Below, in pieces: positions 15,574 to 25,403 of a stretch of DNA of 32,749 nucleotides. Location of the stretch: positions 1 to 32,749 of the forward strand of contig JAUQOW010000022.1 in the NCBI GenBank assembly GCA_030550675.1, in the 5' to 3' direction. The stretch's first letter is position 1, and every line of letters starts with the position of its first letter. The DNA is from Chloroflexota bacterium. Its GTDB lineage: Bacteria > Chloroflexota > Chloroflexia > Chloroflexales > Roseiflexaceae. Position numbers and translations under genes: made by a program. The notes below the pieces were generated by a model, which was given only the letters and a program-made list of their open reading frames with translations, had not been told where the DNA came from and searched no databases.

Positions 15574-16647
15574 ATGACCAGAGCGCATGCTGGTGTACGC
15601 CAGCGTATCGAAGCCGATGAGCGCGCGCGCCTTTCCCCGCTGGCGGCGTTCAGCGACAGCGCTCGACGCGCGCGCCCTGAAGAACCGTCGCCGGTGCGGA
15701 GCAGTTTTCAGCGCGATCGCGACCGCATTCTGCACTCCAAACCGTTTCGACGCCTGAAACATAAAACGCAGGTGTTTATTGCGCCGCAGGGCGACCATTA
15801 CCGCACACGCCTCACTCATACGCTCGAAGTGACGCAGATTGCGCGCACGGTTGCGCGTGCGCTGCGCCTCAATGAAGACCTGGTTGAGGCGATTGGTCTG
15901 GGGCACGATCTAGGGCATACGCCCTTCGGTCATGCAGGCGAGACGGCGCTCTCGCACGCGATGGGGCGCGCCTTCCGGCATAATGAGCAGAGCCTGCGCG
16001 TCGTTGACGTCCTGGAGCGGAATGGCGCCGGGTTGAACCTGACCGATCAGGTGCGCGAAGGTATTTATATGCACTCTAAAGCCCGGCGTGACATTACCAT
16101 GCGTGCATGGGGAACCGCCAGCACGCTGGAAGGGCAGATTGTCAAACTGTGCGATGCCATTGCCTACATTAATCACGACATTGATGATGCAATCCGCGGC
16201 GGCTTGATCCATCCCGAAGACCTGCCGCGCGACGCTATCGAAGTGCTTGGCGCGACGCACGGTCAACGCCTGGATACGATGGTCTGCGACCTGATTGACC
16301 ATAACTGGTGGGCGACTGGCGAAGAGCCGCCGCCTGATCCGCCGGAATTGTCGATGAGTCCGGATGTGTTGAAGGCGACGAATACGCTGCGGGAGTTTCT
16401 CTATCAGCACGTGTATCTTGGATCGAAGGCAAAGGCGGATGATGGCAAGGTTTACCTGATGATCGAGTTGCTGTACCATCATTTTCTGAAACACCCGGAG
16501 CAATTGCCCGCTGATCTGCTGCGGATCAATCAGGCACGCAACGAACCGATCGAGCGCGCTGTCGTGGATTACATCGCTGGTATGACCGACCGCTATGCGC
16601 TGAAGGTGTTCAACGACCTGTACGTGCCGCGCACCTGGAGCGCATGA
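15574..16647 (+). CDS. dGTPase-like HD-domain triphosphohydrolase
   Basis: A 357-residue protein from the ATG at 15574, which has CTGGAGGT upstream; a longer frame from 15454 overlaps the previous gene and is not conserved. The HD metal site is complete: HSKPFRRLKHKTQVF (residues 54-68), RLTHTLEV (His82), GLGHDLGHTPFGHAGE (His111-Asp112, His115, His120) and a distant Asp in KLCDAIAYINHDIDDA. This is the deoxyguanosinetriphosphate triphosphohydrolase-like family, which converts dNTP to deoxynucleoside and triphosphate and so affects dNTP pools and DNA replication fidelity. Its place directly upstream of dnaG fits a replication-related operon. The preferred nucleotide cannot be deduced. Confidence 0.93.
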   Translation: MTRAHAGVRQRIEADERARLSPLAAFSDSARRARPEEPSPVRSSFQRDRDRILHSKPFRRLKHKTQVFIAPQGDHYRTRLTHTLEVTQIARTVARALRLNEDLVEAIGLGHDLGHTPFGHAGETALSHAMGRAFRHNEQSLRVVDVLERNGAGLNLTDQVREGIYMHSKARRDITMRAWGTASTLEGQIVKLCDAIAYINHDIDDAIRGGLIHPEDLPRDAIEVLGATHGQRLDTMVCDLIDHNWWATGEEPPPDPPELSMSPDVLKATNTLREFLYQHVYLGSKAKADDGKVYLMIELLYHHFLKHPEQLPADLLRINQARNEPIERAVVDYIAGMTDRYALKVFNDLYVPRTWSA

Positions 16648-16672
16648 TGTGCGTGATTGCGGATGGATCCGT

Positions 16673-18634
16673 ATGCCTGGCGTGACTGATCAGATCAAAG
16701 AAAAGATTGATATTGTTGAGTTCATCTCAGCATATGTGCCACTGCGGAAGACGGGGCGCAGCTACGTTGGCTTCTGCCCGTTCCACCCCAACACCCGTAC
16801 CCCGGCGTTTCACGTCTTTCCCGACACGCAAAGTTTTCACTGCTTCAGTTGCAAGGCGTCGGGGACGGTCTTCGACTTTCTGATGCGTCGTGAGGGGCTG
16901 GAATTCCGCGAGGCGCTCGAACGTCTGGCGCAGCGGGCAGGGGTGCAGTTGCATCCACGCACCGAAGCCGAAGAGCAACTGGACCGGTTGCGCACCCGTC
17001 TGCTGGAAGTGAACGCGGCTGCGGCAGCATTCTTCCGCCATATGCTGGTGAAGTCGCAACGCGGTGAAGAGGCGCGCGCATATGTCGCCAAACGGCGCAT
17101 CAACGACGCCGCCAGCGAGGCGTTCCTGCTCGGTTACGCTCCCGATGACTGGAGTTTGCTGCTCACCTACCTGACCGAGCGGCGCGGCTTTTCACCGGAA
17201 GAGATCGAAGCGGCGGGTCTGGCGATCCATCACGAAACGCGCGGGTATTACGACCGGTTCCGCAACCGGCTTATGTTCCCGATTCGCAACGCGAACGGCG
17301 ATATTGTCGCCTTTGGCGGCAGAGCATTGGGGGACGTGCAGCCGAAGTATATGAACTCGCCGCAAACGCCGCTCTTCGACAAGGGGAAAGTGTTGTACGG
17401 ACTCGACCTGGCGCGCGATGCGATCCGCCAGAGCGATGCGACGGTGATCGTCGAAGGGTATGTTGATGTCATCATCGCGCACCAGTACGGCTTTCGCAAC
17501 GTCGTGGCGCCGCTCGGCGCGGCGTTGACCGCCGATCACGTGGCGCTGGTGAAGAAACTATCGCACCGGGTGTATCTGGCGCTCGACGCCGACGCCGCTG
17601 GCGTGCGGGCGACGCTCAAGGGGTTGCAGGCGCTCCAGAGCCAGCCGGAGGGCGAATTGACCGCCGTGATCTCGCCGCAGGGGATCATCAGGCTGCAACG
17701 TCTTCAGGATGTCGAGATCAGGATTCTGACGCTTCCCGACGGGAAAGACCCCGATGAGGTCATTCAGGAAGATCCCGACCAGTGGCGTTCAGCGCTGGCG
17801 GCGGCGCGTCCGGCGATGGATTTCTACATCGAGACGCTCACGTCCGATCTTGATCTGTCAAGCGGGCGCGGGAAGACGGACGCGGTTGAACGGATCGCTC
17901 CTTTGCTCGCTCAGATCGCCAATCCAGTCGAGCAAGCGCACTATATCCAGCGCCTGGCGCGACTGATCGATATTAAGGAAGAGCATATCCTGGCAGCGCT
18001 GAGAAGCAGGGCGCGTCAGGAAGGGCAGCGTCGTTCGCCGGATCAGACGCGCGCAGCGAATGTTCCGGCGCCGCAAGCCAGCGAGTCGGCGCAGCGCCCC
18101 GGTGACGCTGCGCCATCGCCTCCGACGCAGGAGGAATATCTGTTGGGCTGGATCATTCGCTACCCGGCTGCACGCGCAGCCGTGGAGGAGAAACTTCACA
18201 ACGACCTGGCGCAGTATCCGGCGCTGCAATCGCTGATGAGCGGCACGGTTGATGAGTTGTTCACCCACGATGAGTGCCGCGCCCTGTGGCGCGCCTGGAT
18301 CGCCGCCCCTGCCGACAGCGACCCGGATGCGTGGGCAGCCAGCCTGGATGCGCCGCTGGATGCGGCGGCGCGACGGGTGCTGGGTTTGCATGCGCCGCAG
18401 CCGCAGGCATATCGGATTGTCACCGATGCAATGGAATGTGCTACAATCCTTCAGCGCGACGTTGCAAAACGCTGGCTCGCCCGGATTGCGCGCATGCAGG
18501 CGGAGGCGACCAGCGAGGCGGAGCGGGAGACGCTGCTTGACCAGTTGGTGCAGATCAAAAGATTCATCAATATGCTGAGCATCCCACGCCGCAGTTCAGC
18601 ATATGTCGATCTGCACGCCCTGCATGGGATCTGA
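16673..18634 (+). CDS. dnaG: DNA primase
   Basis: About 653 residues from the ATG at 16673; a GTG at 16649 two bases after the dGTPase-like stop would add eight residues. Domains in order: the CHC2 zinc ribbon near residues 33-60 (CPFHP and CFSCKASG), the catalytic core with Toprim motifs IVEGYVDVI and YLALDADAAG, and a C-terminal DnaB-binding region after a linker rich in Ala, Pro and Gln at about 440-490. A stretch SQPEGELTAVISPQGIIRLQ within the Toprim region looks like an insertion relative to the usual primase. DnaG makes RNA primers for replication with the DnaB helicase. It is followed by rpoD, the classical macromolecular-synthesis order, here without rpsU. Confidence 0.96.
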   Translation: MPGVTDQIKEKIDIVEFISAYVPLRKTGRSYVGFCPFHPNTRTPAFHVFPDTQSFHCFSCKASGTVFDFLMRREGLEFREALERLAQRAGVQLHPRTEAEEQLDRLRTRLLEVNAAAAAFFRHMLVKSQRGEEARAYVAKRRINDAASEAFLLGYAPDDWSLLLTYLTERRGFSPEEIEAAGLAIHHETRGYYDRFRNRLMFPIRNANGDIVAFGGRALGDVQPKYMNSPQTPLFDKGKVLYGLDLARDAIRQSDATVIVEGYVDVIIAHQYGFRNVVAPLGAALTADHVALVKKLSHRVYLALDADAAGVRATLKGLQALQSQPEGELTAVISPQGIIRLQRLQDVEIRILTLPDGKDPDEVIQEDPDQWRSALAAARPAMDFYIETLTSDLDLSSGRGKTDAVERIAPLLAQIANPVEQAHYIQRLARLIDIKEEHILAALRSRARQEGQRRSPDQTRAANVPAPQASESAQRPGDAAPSPPTQEEYLLGWIIRYPAARAAVEEKLHNDLAQYPALQSLMSGTVDELFTHDECRALWRAWIAAPADSDPDAWAASLDAPLDAAARRVLGLHAPQPQAYRIVTDAMECATILQRDVAKRWLARIARMQAEATSEAERETLLDQLVQIKRFINMLSIPRRSSAYVDLHALHGI

Positions 18635-18808
18635 CAGGCGCGGCGCCGGGTGATTCGCTGCCGGGCGAAGGAAACGCTCCTGGAGGCGGAAAGGTTGTGC
18701 GCGATATGGGCGCGTCTCTGCTGCCAGGTCTTCTCAGCGCTGCAAATGCGAGGAAAAGGTTCTGAATCACGCTGACCAGGAAGGCAGTGGTTGCCTGCGG
18801 AGGTTTCG

Positions 18809-20434
<1,626 letters not shown>

Positions 20435-20479
20435 AGGGTGTGGCAGGTCCTCCGGCGTCGGGCGCTTTCCTGCCGCCGG

Positions 20480-21835
20480 ATGCCTCATGGTGTGCCCGTG
20501 TACGACTTCGAGGAGTTAGACTTCTACGAACTGCTTGGCGTGTCGCGCTCGGCGTCGCCGGAGGAGATTAAGCGCGCATATCGGCGCGAAATTGCCAGGT
20601 ATCATCCTGACCGATACGTCAATGCCAGTCCTGAAGACCTCGAATATGCACGTCGTCGCAGTCAATTGCTGACTGAGGCGTACACGACGTTGAGCAACCC
20701 GTCCGCGCGGAGCGCTTACAACCTCGATCGCCGTCGCCAATCTGGTCGAAAGTCGCCACGTCCTGCGCCGCCGCCGCCAACCCCGCGCGATCATCAGGCG
20801 GAACTCTACCAGCAGGCGCGCGACCATTTCGAGGCGGGACGGTACGTTCAGGCGATTGCGGCATTGCGCCAGTTGCATCAGATCAATCCGTTTTACCGTG
20901 ATAGCGCTGAACTGCTGGCGAATGCCGAGTCCCGCTTGCGGGATCGCACTGCCGGGAAACGTTCGGTTGCAACCCCGGCGCCGCCGCGACGGTTGACGCT
21001 GATAGTCGGAGCGGCTGCGGTTCTCGTGCTTGTCAGCGGCGCGATCTGGTGGCTGGGATCACAGAATGCGCCGCGATCAGTCGACGCGGGTACAGGCGCA
21101 ATTATCACACCGGACGTTCAGCCATCCCCTGCGCCAGCCGAACCAACGCCGACGGCGCCGCCGACGGTCCCGCCAGCGACTCCGACAATCCCTCTGGCGC
21201 CTTCACCGCTCCTGGAAGCGACGGTTGCGCCGCCGACTCCCACAGCGCAGGGAATAGCGGACGCCTCAACGCCAACCCCGGCGTCGCCATCTCCTGAAAC
21301 GGAAGGCGCTCTGCTCCTGCGCGATGATACATTTGACCAGGGATGGGCGTCGGTGCGCCGCACGACGTGGAGCGTCGGACCGCGCGACGGACGGTATCGC
21401 ATCACAGCCGAGGCGCAGGTGGGGGTGATCTGGAGTTACCGCAGCGTCCCAACCAGCGATGTTCGCCTGAACGTTGACGTTGAAGTCGTCGAGGGCGAAG
21501 GAGGCGTCATCCTGCGGTTTCGTGACGAACAGAACTATCTTCTCTTCACCATAGCGCCGCAAACAGGAGATTTTCTGCTCGAACAGATGCGCAACGGAAC
21601 GCTGAACGTGATTGCCAGCGGCGCGCGCGACGGTCTCCGGCTTCCAGACGGACGGTTCCGCATCGACGCCCGTCTCCGCGGCAGCCAGGTCAGCATTGCC
21701 GTCGACGGACAGTCTGTTGTAGAGACTGACGTTCCCGCTCCGCCAACCGCCTCGCGCTTCGGACTGGCAGTGGTTGCGCGCGAAACACGCAGCGAAGCCT
21801 GGTTCGATCATCTGGAAATTCGAGCATTGCCCTGA
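20480..21835 (+). CDS. J-domain membrane protein fused to a lectin-like outer domain
   Basis: About 451 residues; the ATG at 20480 or the GTG eighteen bases later are the likely starts. The N-terminal J-domain is complete (YELLGVSRSASPEEIKRAYR, HPD at 42-44, LTEAYTTLSNPSARSAY), so it should stimulate an Hsp70/DnaK partner. A TPR-like helical pair follows (about 105-155: LYQQARDHFEAGRYVQAIAAL). One membrane segment lies at about 172-193. A Pro/Thr/Ala-rich linker of about 75 residues leads to a beta-rich C-terminal domain (about 280-451; RFRDEQNYLLFTI, LRGSQVSIAVDGQSV, WFDHLEIRALP) resembling the laminin-G/concanavalin-like fold of DUF1080-type proteins. The topology would put the J-domain in the cytoplasm and the lectin-like domain outside. 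The next gene overlaps by one base. Confidence 0.87.
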   Translation: MPHGVPVYDFEELDFYELLGVSRSASPEEIKRAYRREIARYHPDRYVNASPEDLEYARRRSQLLTEAYTTLSNPSARSAYNLDRRRQSGRKSPRPAPPPPTPRDHQAELYQQARDHFEAGRYVQAIAALRQLHQINPFYRDSAELLANAESRLRDRTAGKRSVATPAPPRRLTLIVGAAAVLVLVSGAIWWLGSQNAPRSVDAGTGAIITPDVQPSPAPAEPTPTAPPTVPPATPTIPLAPSPLLEATVAPPTPTAQGIADASTPTPASPSPETEGALLLRDDTFDQGWASVRRTTWSVGPRDGRYRITAEAQVGVIWSYRSVPTSDVRLNVDVEVVEGEGGVILRFRDEQNYLLFTIAPQTGDFLLEQMRNGTLNVIASGARDGLRLPDGRFRIDARLRGSQVSIAVDGQSVVETDVPAPPTASRFGLAVVARETRSEAWFDHLEIRALP

Positions 21836-22986
21836 TGAGACGCCAGCGTTCTCGCCAGATCTGTCCAGCCAGGCGTTCGCGCTCCCGCAGCGGGCGCTGG
21901 TCGTTCTTCCTGTTCATCGCCGCATTTGTTGTCAGCGCCTGTGGCGCTGCACACGATCCGCAATCCGAGGCTCTGCCGCCGGTCACGGCTGATGGTGAGC
22001 GCCTGCGCGCCGGAGGGCGCGACTTCGAGGTGCGCGGCGTGAACTATGTTCGTCCGACCGGCGATGATGAACGCCGGTGCTGGACGCTCCAGTTCGGCGC
22101 CGATATTAACTGCCCCTGGCGCATGTCGGCTATTGAAGCCGACTTCGACGCAATGCGCGCGCGGGGGGTCAATACTGTGCGCATTTTTCTCAACTACTAT
22201 GTCTTCGGCGGTCAGCGCGAAGCCGATGCTTCCTACCAGAAGAGCGACGCTCTGCGCCATCTGGAAGAGTTCATTGCTGCGGCAAATCGGCGCGGTCTTT
22301 ACGTGCTGCCGGTGTTGCTCGTCGAGTATCCGCAGGACCAGTTCGGACCGGAATACTACGAACGCGCGCTCGAATGGCATGTGCGACCGCTGGTGCGCCA
22401 TTTCGCCGGCAGACCCGGCATCCTGGCATGGGATCTGTTCAACGAACCGGATATTGGCAGCCCGGTCGATGTGCGCTGCTGGGACTGGGACAATGCCGAT
22501 TTTCCGCTCTGCTTTCCGCTTGCCGAGGAGCGCCAGCGGTTTGTGCGCGTTGTCCACGACGAGGTGAAGCGCCTCGATCCTGAACGATTGACGACGGTGG
22601 GCATGGCGTTTGCGAAGAGTTACTTTGAGCCAGCCGAGGCGGCGCTTCGCATGGCGGATGTGGTCGATTTTTACACGTTCCATTACTACGACAATGAACC
22701 CTACGACAGCGGACGCTACCGGCAGCACTGGTACTACGGCGAAGGCTTCCCCGCCGATCTGCGGCGCGCCATCGACGAACTCCATGCGCTTGGTCTGCGC
22801 AAGCCGGTGGTGGTGACCGAACTCGGGTTTCCGACCGGTCCCGGCGCCACGCGCACGCTCGACGATCTGCGCCGCGACCAGCGGATCGCCCTGCAAACCA
22901 TCCGCAGTGCGCGCGGCGCTGGAGTTGTGCTCTGGTCGTTCCAGTCGTCGCCGGAGGAGTTGCTCGGCGATCTGTTCGTGCGCTGA
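21835..22986 (+). CDS. GH5-like glycoside hydrolase lipoprotein
   Basis: A 383-residue protein starting in the TGATG overlap with the J-domain gene. The N-terminus has a basic stretch, hydrophobic FFLFIAAFVV and a lipobox SAC with Cys36, so it is probably lipid-anchored outside the membrane. The TIM-barrel body has the clan GH-A signatures: acid/base Glu204 in WDLFNEPDIG and nucleophile Glu329 in VVVTELGFPTG, with FHYYDNEPYD between them. This matches GH5-type cellulase/mannanase-like enzymes; the polysaccharide substrate is unknown. Coupling to a gene with an external lectin-like domain suggests both act on cell-surface or environmental glycans, which is an inference. No terminator stem follows. 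Confidence 0.85.
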   Translation: MRRQRSRQICPARRSRSRSGRWSFFLFIAAFVVSACGAAHDPQSEALPPVTADGERLRAGGRDFEVRGVNYVRPTGDDERRCWTLQFGADINCPWRMSAIEADFDAMRARGVNTVRIFLNYYVFGGQREADASYQKSDALRHLEEFIAAANRRGLYVLPVLLVEYPQDQFGPEYYERALEWHVRPLVRHFAGRPGILAWDLFNEPDIGSPVDVRCWDWDNADFPLCFPLAEERQRFVRVVHDEVKRLDPERLTTVGMAFAKSYFEPAEAALRMADVVDFYTFHYYDNEPYDSGRYRQHWYYGEGFPADLRRAIDELHALGLRKPVVVTELGFPTGPGATRTLDDLRRDQRIALQTIRSARGAGVVLWSFQSSPEELLGDLFVR

Positions 22987-23090
22987 CAGTTGAAGGTGCG
23001 AAGGCGGAAGATTACAGGCGGCGAAGGTGAGTTGCAGATGTTGAACGTTGCACGTTGCACTTGGCGGACGCGAAGGTAGAATGTCAACGG
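22987..23090. repeat. Strand-biased degenerate repeat stretch, family D copy 3
   Basis: Contains AGTTGAAGGTGCGAAGGCGG, GGCGGCGAAGGTGAGTTGCA, GTTGAACGTTGCACGTTGCAC and ACGCGAAGGTAGAATG, wording shared with the two other degenerate stretches. It follows the GH5-like gene directly and shows no gene. Confidence 0.45.
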
Positions 23091-23093
23091 TTA

Positions 23094-23207
23094 AGGCAAC
23101 CAGATGTTGGACAATCTCGTGATCGGCGTCGGCTGAGCCTGTCGAAGCCAACGCCAACCGCGCCACAGGTGCAGGCTCGATAGTCCAGGTTTTGGTTGAT
23201 CTCCTTA
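23094..23207. repeat. MITE-like repeat, family A copy 6
   Basis: The core GGCTGAGCCTGTCGAAGCC and the right end GTTGATCTCCTTA (23195-23207) match family A; the left end is degenerate. It is adjacent to the simple tandem repeat that precedes the mobA-like gene. Confidence 0.7.
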
Positions 23208-23212
23208 TCAGT

Positions 23213-23295
23213 TCTCGACTCTCAGTTCTCAGTGCTCGGCTCTCAGTTCTCAGTTCTCAGTGCTCGGCTCTCAGTTCTCAGTTCTCAGTGCTCTT
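23213..23295. repeat. Tandem CTCAGTTCTCAGTGCTCGG repeat before mobA
   Basis: Roughly 80 bases made of the words CTCAGTTCTCAGTGCTCGG and CTCAGTT, repeated three times with register shifts, running right up to the ATG of the next gene. There is no recognisable ribosome-binding site in it. Repeat-number changes would alter the distance between promoter and start codon. Confidence 0.8.
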
Positions 23296-23934
23296 ATGTC
23301 TACTTCCTGCATCATCATTGCTGGCGGCTCAAGCCAGCGCATGGGGAGCGATAAGCGCTGTCTGCGGCTGTGGGGCGAGCGCGGTCCGACGCTGCTGGAA
23401 CATATGGTTGCGCAGGCAGCCCGTTTCAGTGATGATGTGGTTGTCGCCTTGAACGACCCGGAAGCCTGGAATGGATTAGCGGCGCGTCTGGTGCGCGACG
23501 AGGCGGCGGGGGGCGGTCCGCTCGCCGGGTTGGCTGCCGGTCTCGCAGCAAGCCGGTACGAGTATGCGCTGGCGCTGGCGTGCGACATGCCGCTGGTGCA
23601 GGATGCGCTGATCGATGCGCTCCTGGCGTATCCGCGCCCCTATGATGCGCTGGCGCCGCTCCGCCCTGACGACGGCGCGCGCGCGCCGCGCAACCGGCTG
23701 GCGGCAGAGCCGCTCCTGGCGGTCTATCGGCACACGTGCCTCCCCGCAATCCGCGACTGCCTGCGGCGCGGCGCGCGCGCGCTCGTAGATCCGTTGGAGA
23801 TGGTCGATGCCCGGTATCTTGCGCCAGAGGTCTGGCGACCGTATGATCCGCAGGGATTGTCGTTCATTAACGTCAATCGACCGGAGGATGTCGCTCGGGT
23901 GCAGATGATTCTCGCCAGCCGGCGCGGGGGGTGA
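23296..23934 (+). CDS. mobA: MobA-like molybdenum cofactor guanylyltransferase
   Basis: A 212-residue protein. The ATG at 23296 is preferred over the GTG at 23260, which would encode a repeat-derived leader. The nucleotide-binding signature IIIAGGSSQRMGSDK opens the protein, ALACDMPLV (about 95-103) is the metal-binding Asp loop, and EPLLAVYRHTCLPAI and FINVNRPEDV fit the family's later motifs. MobA attaches GMP to molybdopterin to make the guanine dinucleotide cofactor used by DMSO-reductase-type enzymes. The next gene begins within its stop codon (TGATG), so it heads a three-gene cluster. A related NTP-transferase specificity (such as MocA-like) cannot be excluded. No usual ribosome-binding site is seen. 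Confidence 0.85.
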   Translation: MSTSCIIIAGGSSQRMGSDKRCLRLWGERGPTLLEHMVAQAARFSDDVVVALNDPEAWNGLAARLVRDEAAGGGPLAGLAAGLAASRYEYALALACDMPLVQDALIDALLAYPRPYDALAPLRPDDGARAPRNRLAAEPLLAVYRHTCLPAIRDCLRRGARALVDPLEMVDARYLAPEVWRPYDPQGLSFINVNRPEDVARVQMILASRRGG

Positions 23935-25403
23935 TGATGCTGACCATTGCGCACATTCGATCAGCGGCGCCCGTCGCAGGCGCGTCTTTCGGTCTGATCG
24001 GCGCACTGGCATTGTTGTGGATCTCGCGGCGCGAGCCGCTCTCCCTGCCGCCGCTGGCGTATTTTGATGCGCTGGGAGCATTCTTCGTCTTCGCCACGTG
24101 GTGCGGAATAGCGTTCCGGGCAGCGCTGCGCGTACCAGCAGAACCAGGGTGGCGTCTCTGGTTGACGGCGCTGGCGCTGACGGTCGCGTTCGTCACGTCG
24201 CTGACTCCGCTGATCATCGCAGTTTATGCTCTGCTGGCGCTGATGCACATGCCGCCGGTGCGTCGCGGTAAATTGCTGGCTGCACTCCGCAGCGCCGTCG
24301 TCCCGCTGTTGGCGGCTGCGGCGCTGGCAGCCGGGTACGGCGCGCTGGCATTGCGCGGCGCCGTGCGCTTTGATGCGCCGCTGGCTGGCGCTGCGCTTGA
24401 CTCGCTCGTCTTCTGGTTCGTCCTGCTGGCTGCCGCGATCCCGCTCCTCCCATTCGCGGCGTCGCCGGGAGATAGGCAAAGCCCTCCTGCGCGGGTCAGC
24501 CTGGACCTGTTCGCCTTTGCCTGGCTCTACCCGCTCATGCGGCTGTACACCCTCAGCCCCTGGAACGAAGGATGGTCATTCGCAACGCTGACGCTCGGCG
24601 GCAGCGCGATGCTCTGGCTGACGCTCGGCGCGCTGACGGCGGCGGCGCGACCGGAACGCACGGAGCGCAACCGCCGTCGACTGCTCGCGCTGGCGCTGGC
24701 GGGGATCGGTCTCAGCAGCGGCGCCGGTCTGGCGGCGGCGTGTTACGCGGCGCTGGTCTATCTGCTGCTCGTGGTAACTGACGAGACCGGCTCGGAGACG
24801 GATTCAACTACTGGCGCAACCGTGTGGGGATTGCCGCCATCAGTGCCGTCCTGGTTGCTCTCTGGCGCCTTTCCGCTGACAGCGCCCTTCATCGCCGCCT
24901 GGATGATCATCGGGGCGGGCGCGGCTGGCGGCGTCACGATGCTGACCGCCGTCGCCTGGCTGACAATGCTGGTTAGCGCGCTGCCGGTTGTGATCGACTC
25001 GCCAACTGTTGCGTCGTATCGCCGATGGATCGGCGGCGGCGTCAGCCTGGCGCTCGGCGTGACATCCCCGCTGGTTGTGCGTCTTCTCATTCAGCCGGTG
25101 ATCGAGCAGTTGCAGGGCGGGCTGAGCGTCTACGGCGACGTCAATGTCTGGCCCTGGGTCGGGCTGGCGATGGTCAACTCGGCGCGCACCAGCATCACGG
25201 CGCTGCCGACCATCGGCGCCGCCGGGTTGATGGTCGTGCTGAGCGCAATGGTCTATCTGCTGGCGCGGTTGTTGAATCCGCCGCCGCCGACCTCTTCTTC
25301 CTCTGCCCCGACAGCATACGACGAGGTGGTGCGGGACCTTCGCCGCGCTGTTCCGTGGCTGGGCGAACCGGCAACGAAAGCATCGGACCATGACGATCGC
25401 TGA
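23934..25403 (+). CDS. Divergent complex-I/Ech/Hyf antiporter-like membrane subunit
   Basis: A 489-residue protein with about twelve hydrophobic segments and a short charged tail. The order of several segments resembles NuoL/M/N, HyfB or EchA. WLYPLMRLYTLSPWNEGW with a following GGSAMLW fits the region after TM7. RRRLLALALAGIGLSSGAG and then AAACYAALVYLLL fits the KrLLAYSS...Q.G region. FPLTAPFIAAWMIIGA fits the G-PL-GF---W segment. The Lys residues expected in TM7 and in the KRLLAYSS motif are not present, so proton pumping as in complex I is doubtful. Assignment is from pattern memory only. It overlaps mobA (TGATG) and the next gene (14 bases), so the three are coupled. It could instead be an unrelated polytopic membrane protein. 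Confidence 0.55.
   Translation: MMLTIAHIRSAAPVAGASFGLIGALALLWISRREPLSLPPLAYFDALGAFFVFATWCGIAFRAALRVPAEPGWRLWLTALALTVAFVTSLTPLIIAVYALLALMHMPPVRRGKLLAALRSAVVPLLAAAALAAGYGALALRGAVRFDAPLAGAALDSLVFWFVLLAAAIPLLPFAASPGDRQSPPARVSLDLFAFAWLYPLMRLYTLSPWNEGWSFATLTLGGSAMLWLTLGALTAAARPERTERNRRRLLALALAGIGLSSGAGLAAACYAALVYLLLVVTDETGSETDSTTGATVWGLPPSVPSWLLSGAFPLTAPFIAAWMIIGAGAAGGVTMLTAVAWLTMLVSALPVVIDSPTVASYRRWIGGGVSLALGVTSPLVVRLLIQPVIEQLQGGLSVYGDVNVWPWVGLAMVNSARTSITALPTIGAAGLMVVLSAMVYLLARLLNPPPPTSSSSAPTAYDEVVRDLRRAVPWLGEPATKASDHDDR

Noticed and set aside
21808-23166. 452-residue minus-strand frame opposite the GH5-like gene
   Set aside because: Antisense to a lipoprotein with both catalytic Glu residues; extends into repeat DNA.
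23260-23295. Extended N-terminus of MobA starting in the tandem repeat
   Set aside because: The added residues are encoded by the repeat; the family begins directly with the nucleotide-binding motif.
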